From assembly GCA_963810905.1 (NCBI GenBank), contig CAWEPG010000007.1, forward strand, positions 62,001-126,000: DNA of 64,000 nucleotides, given 5' to 3'. The translations under genes were made by a program, and so were the position numbers. Positions within the stretch are counted from its first letter, which is position 1; every line of letters begins with the position of its first letter. Positions 38,407 to 47,549 of this stretch are shown piece by piece. The notes under the pieces are model-generated. The model ran no database searches and had not been told where the DNA came from. It saw nothing but the letters and a program-made list of their open reading frames with translations. This stretch comes from CAWBAT01 sp963810905 (GTDB taxonomy: Bacteria; Acidobacteriota; Terriglobia; Versatilivoradales; Versatilivoraceae).

Positions 38407-38820
38407 TTAATTGACACTGATTCTATTGCGAATTTGTTCCAGCCGATTCCTGCTGATCCCCCGGATAATTAGTAACTCTTCAACCTTGCGGAAGGGTGGA
38501 TTCTTCTTACGGTAATCCACAATTCGCTTGGCTGTCACAATACCAATCCCTGGAAGGGCTTGCAGTTCCTCAACACTGGCAAGATTGATATTGATCTTCT
38601 CAGATGAGACAGGTGAGATCGCATTGAAAGTTTCGGCTGAGGGAGTCTTTCCTTGACCTTTATCTTGATTCCATTGACCGGGTTGGGCTGGGATTCCCCA
38701 ATTGGTGAGGGATCCATTAAGCCAGACCAAAAGAACGATAAGCTGAGATTTCTTTCGGATATTGGTGCGGCGATGTGACGCTCTGAAAATCTGAATTCCG
38801 GTAAAAAAGGAATTGCTCAT
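38407..38820 (-). CDS. ComEA-like helix-hairpin-helix protein
   Basis: 137 residues. One membrane segment at about 27-42 (LIVLLVWLNGSLTNWGI), a linker, then two HhH motifs (NLASVEELQALPGIGIVTAKRI and FRKVEELLIIRGISRNRL). This is the DNA-binding domain of the competence receptor ComEA, but small exported HhH proteins also occur outside competence loci. No comEC in the window. Only 8 bp before DUF47. Confidence 0.85.
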   Translation of the reverse strand: MSNSFFTGIQIFRASHRRTNIRKKSQLIVLLVWLNGSLTNWGIPAQPGQWNQDKGQGKTPSAETFNAISPVSSEKININLASVEELQALPGIGIVTAKRIVDYRKKNPPFRKVEELLIIRGISRNRLEQIRNRISVN

Positions 38821-38869
38821 AAATTAAACTTCAGATCGTCATGATCAGGGGCCATTCGAATAGAGTAGA

Positions 38870-39838
38870 TTATCCTCGCGGAGCGTAATAGCCCTTGCGA
38901 GATTTCACTTTTAGATTTTTCCGGTCTAGCTCAATCCGGATTGAACGAAAATTACCGTCTCGAAGTGTGTTCGTAGAGCGGTAAGCGAGCGAATACTGGC
39001 TGCGCAATTCTGCACTGATATCTTGGAAGCTTTGTGTGAGATCTTCCGCCTTGAAGGGGAAAAATGCGCGGCCGCCAGTCTCTTCGGCAAGCCTTTTTAA
39101 CAACTTGTCGCTCTTCGGCGCTGAAAGATTGAAAAATCCCGTGGAGTTTGTGCTAATTGCGAAAATTGAGACATCCGACCTTTGGGCCATTTCCAAAACC
39201 GAATTCATGGTTTCAAGACTTAAATTATCGTCTCCATCACTGATCAGGATGATGACCTTCCGACCTGTTTCAGCTTTTAATTTCTCCTGACAAGCCAAAA
39301 AGATTGCGTCCAGCATTTTTGTGCCCCCGCCAGGACGGACTTGCCGGATCGCTTTGGCCAAGATTTCAGGGCTGTCTGTGTAGTCTTGGACTAATTCGAT
39401 TGCAGAGTCGAAAGTGATGAATAGGGCTTTGTCCTTGCGAGGTCGTAGAGTCCGATAAAGAAATTCACTAGCGGCGTCTTGTTCAAATTTGAACCGATCG
39501 CGGATACTGGTACTGGTGTCGATCAGCAGAGCGATCGTTAAGGGGAGATCGGTCTCGCGTGAAAAGTTAGATATTGTTTGTGGTTTGTTGTCTTCGGTAA
39601 GAGTGATATCGGACTTGTTGAGATCAGTGACCAGCCGTCCTCTTTTATCAGTAACCGTGAAGAGGACGTTAATCAAATCAACATTGACGATCAGATTTTC
39701 TGCGCTTTTTTCGGGCTGGCCAAGCTTATCGTCTAGGAAAACTTTGGAATCTTGCCCGAAACTTTCTCCCGCATTAACGAAGAGGAAGCACAAGCCGATC
39801 ATCAGTAAAATAGCTTTAAACAGAGTTCTCACAGTCAT
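38870..39838 (-). CDS. secreted VWA protein, 'VWFA-related Acidobacterial' type
   Basis: 322 residues. Signal peptide (FKAILLMIGLCFLFVNAGESFG), an N-terminal beta-domain with NVLFTVTDKRGRLVTDL, and a von Willebrand A domain (about 100-270) with intact MIDAS DTSTS, GGGTK and SDGDDN. The C-terminal beta hairpin (LRSQYSLAYRSTN..SRKGYYAPRG) is the hallmark of this family, which is abundant in Acidobacteriota. Function not established; metal-dependent adhesion is likely. GAGGA 7 nt before ATG. Confidence 0.88.
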   Translation of the reverse strand: MTVRTLFKAILLMIGLCFLFVNAGESFGQDSKVFLDDKLGQPEKSAENLIVNVDLINVLFTVTDKRGRLVTDLNKSDITLTEDNKPQTISNFSRETDLPLTIALLIDTSTSIRDRFKFEQDAASEFLYRTLRPRKDKALFITFDSAIELVQDYTDSPEILAKAIRQVRPGGGTKMLDAIFLACQEKLKAETGRKVIILISDGDDNLSLETMNSVLEMAQRSDVSIFAISTNSTGFFNLSAPKSDKLLKRLAEETGGRAFFPFKAEDLTQSFQDISAELRSQYSLAYRSTNTLRDGNFRSIRIELDRKNLKVKSRKGYYAPRG

Positions 39839-39936
39839 TCAAGATCCTCGCATTCCTTATTGAGATTTATCTTAGCTGTACCGGGTCAGTGGGTCAACCA
39901 ATCCTCCGAACACCATCGGCTGCACCCTAAGGCAAT

Positions 39937-41404
39937 CTAAATGATAATGCCCGCAATCGTAGCGGACAAAAAATTCGCGATCGTGCCAGCGATCATGGCT
40001 TTCAGGCCAAGGGAAGCCAGATCATGTCGCCGGGAGGGGGCCAAAGCGCCAATCCCTCCGACTTGAATGGCAATGGATCCAAAATTTGCAAAACCACACA
40101 AAGCGAAGGTGGAAATGACAAACGATCGGTGGTCGAGGGTGTTCGAGATTTCCCCCAGCCTTAAAAAGGAAACGAACTCATTGAGAACCATCCTTGTTCC
40201 AAGCAAATTACCGACCTGAATGGAATCTTTCCAACTCACCCCCATCAGCCATGCCATGGGGCTGAAGAATGCGCCAAGAATTTGCTGCACGTTGTGTGGT
40301 ACGAAGCGGGCGGTTTCACCGAGGAGCATCAGCCCACCTCGAGTGACTGGACTGCAGATTTTCCAATGCATGATGAATCCCGCCAAAAATCCCGTTTGCG
40401 AGCGCCACCAGGGCGATAAAAGCAATGAGCATGGCCCCAACATTCAAAGATAGTTGCAACCCTTCTGAGGCCCCTCGGGCAGCGGCATCAATGAGATTGA
40501 CATCCGACGAGGGAATTTCAATCTTCGTTCCTCCTTTGGTCCGTGGCGTTTCAGTCTCTGGAACAATGATTTTCGATATCATGATGGCTCCCGGAGCGGT
40601 CATGACCACGGCAGTCAATAAATGCACCACATCGACGTGGGCAACGAGAACGTATGCCGCCATGATGGCACCTGAAACATGGGCCATTCCCGCCGTCATG
40701 ATCGTCATAAGCTCCGACCGGGTCATCTCAGCAATGAAGGGACGAATGGTCAGAGGGGCTTCGGCTTGGCCCATGAAGATGCTGGCTGCGACTGAGACAG
40801 ACTCTGCTCCGCTGATTGACATCCACCGAGACATGATCGTGGCAACCTTTTGAACCAGCAGTTGCATGATCCCCAAGTAATAGAGAATAGCAAATATGGA
40901 TGCGACGAAGATAATCGTTGGTAAAACTTGAAAACCAAAAATAAACCCTAAGCTTCTTTCGCCAGTTTCAATGGCCAGCGGGCCGAATATAAATTTCGCT
41001 CCTTCTGCAGAATAGGCGATCAGAAGGTTTACGACATTTCGCATCAGGGAAAAGAAGCCCAAAACGAGATTGAATTTGAGAATCACGAAGATCCCTTGGA
41101 AGCGAATCAGACTCCACAGAAGGCGAAGCCATCCGGCAGTTGGTTGGAAAAGCCAACGCGACAGAGCTTGGATAAGAATGATTTGCAGGACGATGAGGAT
41201 AAGACTTGTCCGCAGCCTCATCGGCAACCAATCAAAATAATGGCTCAACCAATCGCCTTTAAGAACAATGACAGCCAGCACAAATTGCAATGCGGATCCC
41301 AACCAGACGATTTTCCAACGAATGGCTTTTCGATTGGACGATAGGGCCACTGCCATGCCGAGGAGGACTAACAGGCCAAGTATTCCTTGGTAGCGTGCCA
41401 TCAT
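39937..41404 (-). pseudogene. nupC: NupC-type concentrative nucleoside transporter, frameshifted
   Basis: Two overlapping frames together make one CNT protein of about 488 residues. The first part (41404 to about 40320) has the gate and core regions (SVAASIFMGQAEAPLTIRPF, MTAGMAHVSGAIMAAYV, SLNVGAMLIAFIALVALANG). The rest continues in another frame to 39937 (QQILGAFFSPMAWLMGVSW, LNEFVSFLRLG, YALCGFAN-like FALCGFANFGSIAIQVGG). The shift lies between about 40318 and 40390. All motifs are kept, so this is either a recent single indel or a sequencing error. It imports nucleosides with H+ or Na+. Confidence 0.8.
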
Positions 41405-41555
41405 TGTCTCGAAAGGAGAACCATTGGGATAGTGGGGATCGTCCCGTGGGTGCTCGCCGGCTCTTTGGGAGGAGGCGTCACGGACGAATCGTCAAGTCGA
41501 AAACATTCGTAACGGGCGACTCTCTTCGGATTGTCACCAAACGGACACTCGCTCG

Positions 41556-41963
41556 TCAAACGGTCTTCTCGTGCACGTTGTCTTTAATGTAACGGATAAT
41601 CTGATCAGTCGAGGTGCCAGGAGGAAATATTTCGGAGATTCCACAAGACTTGAGGGTTGGAATATCCTGAGTCGGAATGATCCCGCCCGCAACGACCAGG
41701 ATGTCATGAACCCCTTTCTCGCCAAGCAGCTGCATCACTCTTGGCAATATGGAATTATGAGCGCCTGAGAGGATCGACAGTCCAATACAGTCCACGTCTT
41801 CCTGGAGCGCGGCATTGACGATTTGTTCCGGAGTTTGACGCAAGCCCGTATAGATGACCTCGATGCCGGAGTCACGCAGGGCACGGGCAATGATCTTGGC
41901 TCCCCGGTCATGGCCATCTAATCCGGGCTTCGCAACGAGTACTCGTATTCTTTTTTCGCTCAT
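41556..41963 (-). CDS. methylmalonyl-CoA mutase, small B12-binding subunit
   Basis: 135 residues of the cobalamin-binding Rossmann domain. The DxHxxG motif is in PGLDGHDRGAKI, followed by SILSGAH and VVAGGIIP loops that cradle the dimethylbenzimidazole tail. Separate small subunits pair with the large barrel subunit encoded just upstream; the ATG overlaps its stop by one base (TGATG). Confidence 0.92.
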   Translation of the reverse strand: MSEKRIRVLVAKPGLDGHDRGAKIIARALRDSGIEVIYTGLRQTPEQIVNAALQEDVDCIGLSILSGAHNSILPRVMQLLGEKGVHDILVVAGGIIPTQDIPTLKSCGISEIFPPGTSTDQIIRYIKDNVHEKTV

Positions 41964-43771
41964 CAGAAAACAGGCTCCATGTAGGCCCCAAAAACGGAGC
42001 GTAAGACATCACAAATCTCGCCCAAGGTGGCATATTCCCGGACACACTGAATGAAATGAGGCATCAGATTCTCTGTGCCGGAAGCCGCTTGACGCAGGGC
42101 GCGCAGGTTTGAGTGGACACGGGCCTGGCTGCGACTCGACCGGATTTCTCGCAAGCGATTGACTTGCCGATCTGCGACTTGCGAGTCGATGGTGAGAGTT
42201 TCTATGGGATTCGCGTCTTCCGTGACAAAAGCATTGACCCCGATGACGATTTTCTCTTTGTTTTCGACGGCTTTTTGATATTGGTAGGCAGCCTCCTGAA
42301 TTTCTTTTTGGGGAAAGCCAGACTCAATAGCTGCAATCATGCCGCCCATGGCATCAATTTTATCAAAATACTCCCAGCAACCCTTCTCTAATTCAAGGGT
42401 CAGTTTTTCTACAAAATAAGACCCAGCTAAGGGATCGATGACATTGGGGATTCCGCTTTCGTGGGCGAGTACCTGCTGTGTCCGCATCGCTATGGTGACA
42501 GCCGATTCTGTTGGCAAGGCGTATGTTTCGTCCATTGAATTGGTGTGGAGCGACTGGGTTCCCCCGAGAACCCCAGCCAGCGCCTGAATGGTGGTTCGAA
42601 TGATATTATTGTGAGGTTGCTGAGCAGTCAGGGCACATCCAGCTGTTTGAGTGTGAAAACGGAGAATCCAGGAACGAGGATCCTGCGCGTTAAAACGCTT
42701 TCGCATGAGCTGATACCAGACCTTTCGAGCTGCGCGGTACTTCGCTGCTTCCTCAAAAAGGTCATTGTGTGCGTTAAAGAAAAAGGAAAGCCGAGGGGCA
42801 AATTGATCCACCTGCAAGCCCGTTTTGATGGCCGCCTCAACATACTCAACGCCATCCCGGAGAGTAAAAGCCAATTCCTGCAATGCCGTGGATCCGGCTT
42901 CGCGGATATGATAGCCACTGATGGAAATGGTATTCCATCTTGGAACGTTTTCGGCTCCAAATCGAATGGTGTCCGTGATGAGCCGCATCGAAGGGGTGGG
43001 CGGGAAAATCCAGGTTTTTTGGGCAATGTATTCTTTGAGGATGTCGTTTTGAATGGTGCCAGAAATCTTTCTGAAATCGAACCCGCATTTTTGCGCATTT
43101 ACGAGAAACATCGCCCAAATGATGGCAGCAGGTGCGTTGATCGTCATCGAGGTGGTTGTCTTCTCCACGTCAATTCCGCGGAAGAGCGTTTCCATATCCG
43201 CTAAAGAATCCATAGCCACGCCGCATCTTCCGACTTCACCGAGCGACAAGGGATGGTCCGAATCATGACCCATTAAAGTAGGCAGATGGAATGCAACGGA
43301 AAGTCCGGACTGCCCTTGAGACAGGAGATAATGAAATCGCTGGTTCGTGTCTTCAGCGGTTCCAAATCCGCTGAATTGCCGGATCGTCCAAAGCTTCCCG
43401 CGATACATTTCTGGATAGATCCCGCGAGTGTAAGGAGGAGAGCCCGGGTTTCCGAGGTCCCGCTGATCCTCAAACCCTTTTAAATCTTCCGTAGAATAGA
43501 GCGGCTGGATCGGTGTCCCAGAGAGCGAAGTAACTATTTGCTGACGCGCAGGAGTTCTGAGTGGAAAAGGGGAAAGAGGGTCCTTTTTTTGCGGGTTTGA
43601 GCCAGCTTCATCCGTGTTGGTTGAATCCACTGCGAACTTGTCCAATCCCACCTCTGTCAGTGTGTTCCAAGGAAAGGCATTGCAAATCGAAATTCTAAAG
43701 GAGCCGCTACAGGCTGTCAAACGAATGATTTGCTTCCCCGTCCCAAACGTCTGAATCTTTCGTTGACTCAA
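41963..43771 (-). CDS. methylmalonyl-CoA mutase, large subunit
   Basis: 602 residues with TTG start. This TIM-barrel subunit rearranges (R)-methylmalonyl-CoA and succinyl-CoA using adenosylcobalamin. Typical segments: YRGKLWTIRQFSGFGTAEDTNQRF, TMTINAPAAIIWAMF, TIQNDILKEYIAQKTWIFPP, HTQTAGCALTAQQPHNNIIRT, SLHTNSMDETYALPTE. The first ~75 residues (Ser/Thr-rich, Cys-containing) do not resemble the family, whose homology begins near QQIVTSLSGTPIQPLY, so the real start may be downstream, though no better ribosome site was found. Closely related isobutyryl-CoA mutase cannot be excluded. Confidence 0.9.
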   Translation of the reverse strand: MSQRKIQTFGTGKQIIRLTACSGSFRISICNAFPWNTLTEVGLDKFAVDSTNTDEAGSNPQKKDPLSPFPLRTPARQQIVTSLSGTPIQPLYSTEDLKGFEDQRDLGNPGSPPYTRGIYPEMYRGKLWTIRQFSGFGTAEDTNQRFHYLLSQGQSGLSVAFHLPTLMGHDSDHPLSLGEVGRCGVAMDSLADMETLFRGIDVEKTTTSMTINAPAAIIWAMFLVNAQKCGFDFRKISGTIQNDILKEYIAQKTWIFPPTPSMRLITDTIRFGAENVPRWNTISISGYHIREAGSTALQELAFTLRDGVEYVEAAIKTGLQVDQFAPRLSFFFNAHNDLFEEAAKYRAARKVWYQLMRKRFNAQDPRSWILRFHTQTAGCALTAQQPHNNIIRTTIQALAGVLGGTQSLHTNSMDETYALPTESAVTIAMRTQQVLAHESGIPNVIDPLAGSYFVEKLTLELEKGCWEYFDKIDAMGGMIAAIESGFPQKEIQEAAYQYQKAVENKEKIVIGVNAFVTEDANPIETLTIDSQVADRQVNRLREIRSSRSQARVHSNLRALRQAASGTENLMPHFIQCVREYATLGEICDVLRSVFGAYMEPVF

Positions 43772-43874
43772 TGGGCGCTTGGTCCGAGGTCAAAAGGTTT
43801 CAGTACCAATATGCCCCTCACGCTTGATCAAAATACCAAAGGGTGAAGCCGGTGTGCGAAAGCATACGCAACTC

Positions 43875-43903
43875 TTCAATGAGCTAGGCTGCTCCGGTAT
43901 ACT
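43875..43903 (+). promoter_or_regulatory. candidate promoter of dtd
   Basis: TTCAAT (43875-43880) and TATACT (43898-43903) are 17 bp apart and precede the dtd ATG by 64 bp. The -10 is one base from consensus; the -35 is weak. Confidence 0.4.
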
Positions 43904-43967
43904 ATGTGGCATGCATCCCCTTTGAGTCGTCATGGGATTGCACACCCCAATGCACGCGGAGACGAAG

Positions 43968-44417
43968 ATGAGAGCCGTCATACAGCGAGTGCTTGAAGCG
44001 CGAGTGGAAGTGAAAGGAATAACCATTGGTTCCATCGGGAATGGACTGCTGATTTACCTGGGCATCAGTGTGAACGACCATGTAGCCGACGCCGATTTTC
44101 TCGTTGAGAAGATTCTGGGGTTACGCGTATTTGAAGATGGCAATGGTAAAATGAATCATTCGGTGATGGAGCAAGGAAAAGAAATTTTGGTGGTTTCTCA
44201 ATTCACTCTTTATGGAGATTGTCGAAAAGGCCGAAGGCCTTCGTTTACAGAGGCCGCGACTCCGGCAGACGCCAAAATTCTCTACGAGTTTTTTGTGGAC
44301 CGATGTGCGGTAAGTTCTCTGGTTGTCAAGACGGGCGTTTTTCAGGAAATGATGAGGGTGCACTCAGTAAATGACGGACCCGTTACGTTGTTGCTGGATA
44401 GTGGAAAGTCATTTTAA
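43968..44417 (+). CDS. dtd: D-aminoacyl-tRNA deacylase
   Basis: 149 residues from ATG 43968; the frame is open from 43932, but the family begins MRAVIQRV. It hydrolyses D-aminoacyl-tRNAs and mischarged Gly-tRNA(Ala). The SQFTLYGD motif and the Gly-cisPro motif in VNDGPVTLLL are both present. Length is typical. Single gene between its own promoter and a convergent haem protein gene. Confidence 0.94.
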   Translation: MRAVIQRVLEARVEVKGITIGSIGNGLLIYLGISVNDHVADADFLVEKILGLRVFEDGNGKMNHSVMEQGKEILVVSQFTLYGDCRKGRRPSFTEAATPADAKILYEFFVDRCAVSSLVVKTGVFQEMMRVHSVNDGPVTLLLDSGKSF

Positions 44418-44457
44418 GCATGGTTTCTTAAAGCCGAGGAAAGTTCCAGAATCCCCG

Positions 44458-44661
44458 CTATTTATATCCTTCCAAAGTACCCTTGTCTTTGTAATACTTT
44501 CCTGCATCCGTGAGATCTTTCGAACCATACTTTACGTGGCAGAATGTACAGGATTTACCCGTCTTTTTTGCATCCGCTGGCTTCGAATAATTTAAAGTGG
44601 AAAAAGAAACGATCACCGAAGCAATAGAGAAGATCACAATAACAAGCTTTGTAAATCTCAA
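44458..44661 (-). CDS. tiny exported mono-haem c-type protein
   Basis: 67 residues: a signal peptide (LVIVIFSIASVIVSFSTLNY) and a 40-residue mature part with one haem c site CTFCH (CKSCTFCHVKYG context) and little else, ending DKGTLEGYK. No distal Met-loop domain as in cytochrome c, so it is a minimal haem-binding peptide or subunit. A GAGG-containing ribosome site precedes the ATG. No c-maturation genes nearby. Confidence 0.7.
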   Translation of the reverse strand: MRFTKLVIVIFSIASVIVSFSTLNYSKPADAKKTGKSCTFCHVKYGSKDLTDAGKYYKDKGTLEGYK

Positions 44662-44941
44662 TTGTCAGGCCCTCCTCTGTTGAACTGTCCCTCGCTGGAT
44701 TAGATTAATCTAGACCAAGTAGAGTTGTATTGCAACTTCTTGAATTCCTCGACGGTCGGGAGTTTGCCTTTGCAAGTCCTTAGATTGCATCAAGTAAGCT
44801 GGCTGAATAAGGATAAGCAGCCAAGCGGCTATCCCCATCATCCAATCTGCTTAGAAGTTGAGGATGATTGTGTTTTGGCCAGAATCCGGACGGTCTGCTG
44901 GCCTTGGATGCAATCTTGGAAATTGTTTAAGAAAGAGTAAT
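44662..44941. other. intergenic region with perfect palindrome
   Basis: About 280 bp between the haem-protein gene and the small peptide gene. It contains the 12-bp perfect palindrome TAGATTAATCTA (44701-44712), 40 bp upstream of the haem-protein start, which could be an operator. No other structure was recognised; a possible 71-codon frame at 44725 lacks support. Confidence 0.35.
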
Positions 44942-45043
44942 ATGGATATTAAAGTAATTGCTCCGAACACCGATAATTCAGTTGAATTTGATCCAACGAA
45001 TGGCATAAGGCCACTTGAAGCAACTCTTCAAGCGAGGGATTAA
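44942..45043 (+). CDS. possible 33-residue peptide upstream of the AAA ATPase
   Basis: ATG at 44942 opens a 33-codon frame ending 3 bp before the ATPase ATG, with a weak AAGAAAGAG site upstream. The peptide is acidic, MDIKVIAPNTDNSVEF at its start and IRPLEATLQARD at its end. The tight spacing suggests coupling to the ATPase, as a partner or leader. Coding is unproven. Confidence 0.4.
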   Translation: MDIKVIAPNTDNSVEFDPTNGIRPLEATLQARD

Positions 45044-45046
45044 AAG

Positions 45047-46225
45047 ATGAGTGAGCCAATTTTATTAGATCCGACAGTCAAAAGTTTTGAAGCACAGGAT
45101 TTCGAAGACAAGCTCTTCGGCAAGGTCGTTGGCCAGGAAAGAGCCGTTCGTCGCCTTTCGGCGCTTTACCAGATTTATCTTTCGGGAATGGCTTCCCCTG
45201 GTCGCCCCATCGGGAATTTACTTTTTCTTGGGCCGACAGGATCTGGGAAAACGAGGGTTGTCGAAGCTGCCGCCGAGATTCTCTTTGGAGATTCCAAAGC
45301 CGTCATCAAGATTGACTGTGCGGAGTTTCAACATAGTCATGAAATCGCGAAGCTGATTGGCTCTCCCCCGGGTTATCTGGGACATCGTGAGACCCCTCCG
45401 TTGCTTACCCAGGAAGCCATTGATCAATTCCACACAGATAGACTGAAGCTGACTTTTCTTCTTTTCGATGAAATCGAAAAAGCGAACGACGCCTTATGGC
45501 AACTTCTCTTAGGTGTTTTAGACAAGGCAACACTTACCCTGGGAGATAATCGGCGCGTCGATCTGAGCAAGACGATTGTCATCCTGACCAGCAATCTTGG
45601 AGCAGCAGAAATGGGAGAATTTATTTCTGGTGGACTGGGATTCGCCCCACCCTCTGTTGCCAATACGCAGGAAAGTGAGCTCGATAAGAAGATCTACAGG
45701 ACGGCCGTTGAAGCCTCCAAGAGGAAATTTTCGCCTGAATTCATGAACCGAATCGATAAGGTCGTAGTCTTCAACACGCTGCAGAGTAATCAGCTCAAGA
45801 AAGTATTGGAAATTGAAATGATGATGGTCCAGGAGAGGATTCTCAACGCCAGAGGGGAAGGGAAGTTCATCTTCAAATGCTCGCAGAATGCGAAAGATTT
45901 TCTGCTGAGCGAGGGGACCGATTTGAAATATGGGGCTCGGCACTTGAAACGAGCTCTGGAAAGATATCTGGTCTACCCATTATCAAATCTGGTTGCTACA
46001 AGCCAGGTTTCCTTAGGAGATCTCGTCAGAGTGGACTTCGACCAGGAGAAGGGGAAGCTGGTGTTCTCAAAAGAGGAGCATGGCGGAATCCTTCAGAATT
46101 GGGATAACGCTGACCAGACCGCCATCTTCGACGAAATTTTTAGCAAGAATGCCTCCGCGACGAAAGATTCCCGGGTAGACACCAAGGGGGCCAGGCCTTC
46201 GGTAGCCAAAGAGCGCCGGGGGTAA
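45047..46225 (+). CDS. stand-alone ClpB/ClpA-D2-like AAA+ ATPase
   Basis: 392 residues, corresponding to only the second AAA+ module of Clp/Hsp100 proteins. Walker A GPTGSGKT (about 64-71), Walker B LLFDEIEKA, sensor 1 ILTSNLGAAEM, Arg finger region FSPEFMNRID and sensor 2 GARHLKRALE are all there, followed by a D2-small domain and a 45-residue charged tail. There is no N domain, no D1 and no M domain. It should form a hexamer that unfolds or remodels substrates; the target is unknown. Likely co-transcribed with the 33-codon frame before it. Confidence 0.85.
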   Translation: MSEPILLDPTVKSFEAQDFEDKLFGKVVGQERAVRRLSALYQIYLSGMASPGRPIGNLLFLGPTGSGKTRVVEAAAEILFGDSKAVIKIDCAEFQHSHEIAKLIGSPPGYLGHRETPPLLTQEAIDQFHTDRLKLTFLLFDEIEKANDALWQLLLGVLDKATLTLGDNRRVDLSKTIVILTSNLGAAEMGEFISGGLGFAPPSVANTQESELDKKIYRTAVEASKRKFSPEFMNRIDKVVVFNTLQSNQLKKVLEIEMMMVQERILNARGEGKFIFKCSQNAKDFLLSEGTDLKYGARHLKRALERYLVYPLSNLVATSQVSLGDLVRVDFDQEKGKLVFSKEEHGGILQNWDNADQTAIFDEIFSKNASATKDSRVDTKGARPSVAKERRG

Positions 46226-46284
46226 GCGGTCTCCTTTGAACTCGGCTTCGGCCACACCTGGCGGAGCTGATCGTCTTGCCTCCT

Positions 46285-47262
46285 TTATCCGGTTTGGTTT
46301 ACCACCAGCTTCATCCCCAATTTATGCAGAAGCCGCTGATCCCTTTCCATTTCAGGATTCGGCGTCGTGAGCAGCTTGTCGCCCATGAAAATGGAATTGG
46401 CTCCGACCAAGAAGCAGAGTGCCTGAGCTTCTTCGGACAGCGAAAGCCTACCAGCACTTAATCTTACTTTGGCTTGTGGCATCAGGATTCTAGCCGTTCC
46501 GATCATTCGAACCAATTCTAACCAATCGAGATTATCTTGTTTTTCCAGCGGTGTCCCTTCGACCTTCACCAGCAAGTTGATCGGAACGCTTTCCGGATGA
46601 GGGGACTGGCTTGCCAGCTGTGCTAGTAAACCACTACGGTCCTTCCGATCCTCTCCCATACCAATGATCCCGCCGCAGCAAACTGAGATTCCAGCACTCC
46701 GGACATAGTCCAAAGTTTCCAGCCGATCTTGGTAAGTTCGTGTGGTGATGATTTTGCCGTAAAATTCCGGCGAAGTGTCCAAGTTGTGATTATATGCAGT
46801 TAAGCCAGCATCTGCGAGTTGCTCGGCTTGCTCTCGAGACAACATGCCCAGCGTACAACAGGCTTCCATCCCAAGTTGGCGAACCCCACGCACCATTTGA
46901 AGCACTTTCTCGAATTCAATGCCTTTCGGGATACTTCGCCACGCTGCCCCCATACAGAAGCGCGTGGCTCCTTGACTGACGGCTTCGCGTGCGCACTGCA
47001 GTGTCTCGTCTACGCTCAAAAGCGGTCTTCGATCCAAGTCTGTTTCATAGTGAGATGATTGCGGGCAGTATCCACAGTCCTCGGGGCAACCGCCTGTTTT
47101 GATACTCAAAAGGATGCAGCCTTGAATCGTATTCGGGTCGTGAAACTCACGATGGATGGTTTGGGCACGGAATGAAAGATCGGGCAAAGGCAACTCATAA
47201 ATGGTGAGAATCTCTTCCACTCGCCAATCATGTCGAATTTTAGCGCTGGTTTGGGTGTGCAT
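46285..47262 (-). CDS. bioB: biotin synthase
   Basis: 325 residues. Radical-SAM enzyme turning dethiobiotin into biotin. The SAM-cluster motif is GGCPEDCGYCPQSSHY (Cys-x3-Cys-x2-Cys); other family marks are GATRFCMGAAWR, TAYNHNLDTSPEFY and SAGRLSL with the cluster-2 Arg. No other bio gene is adjacent. Converges with the ATPase gene. Confidence 0.95.
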   Translation of the reverse strand: MHTQTSAKIRHDWRVEEILTIYELPLPDLSFRAQTIHREFHDPNTIQGCILLSIKTGGCPEDCGYCPQSSHYETDLDRRPLLSVDETLQCAREAVSQGATRFCMGAAWRSIPKGIEFEKVLQMVRGVRQLGMEACCTLGMLSREQAEQLADAGLTAYNHNLDTSPEFYGKIITTRTYQDRLETLDYVRSAGISVCCGGIIGMGEDRKDRSGLLAQLASQSPHPESVPINLLVKVEGTPLEKQDNLDWLELVRMIGTARILMPQAKVRLSAGRLSLSEEAQALCFLVGANSIFMGDKLLTTPNPEMERDQRLLHKLGMKLVVNQTG

Positions 47263-47549
47263 ACATGCGGTCCTAAAGCTGTTTTAATCTTAAATGTCGG
47301 GATTCCATGTGCCCGCAGGGTGTGAGAAGATACCACGTTCATTCAATGCCCGCAACTTGAAGCCCCACGGGGCCCGTAAATGATCCATTATTCATCTGGT
47401 GATGAAATTGGGTTCGTGATCTGGGTAGCCCTTGCGGAATCAGCCTGAACCCGGATAATTTTACGTACATTCGCACTCGAAAGGTTATCATGAGCCGAGT
47501 CCGTTTCTAAAGAGAAGATCACGAAGGGCTGATGTGCAAGGAGGCAAGA

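Noticed and set aside
41290..41592. A 100-codon plus-strand frame
   Set aside because: It overlaps the nupC start and the B12-subunit end on the other strand and has no domain or ribosome site.
44725..44940. A 71-codon plus-strand frame before the ATPase
   Set aside because: No ribosome site, odd composition (many Trp, Cys, His) and it ends just before the better-supported 33-codon frame.
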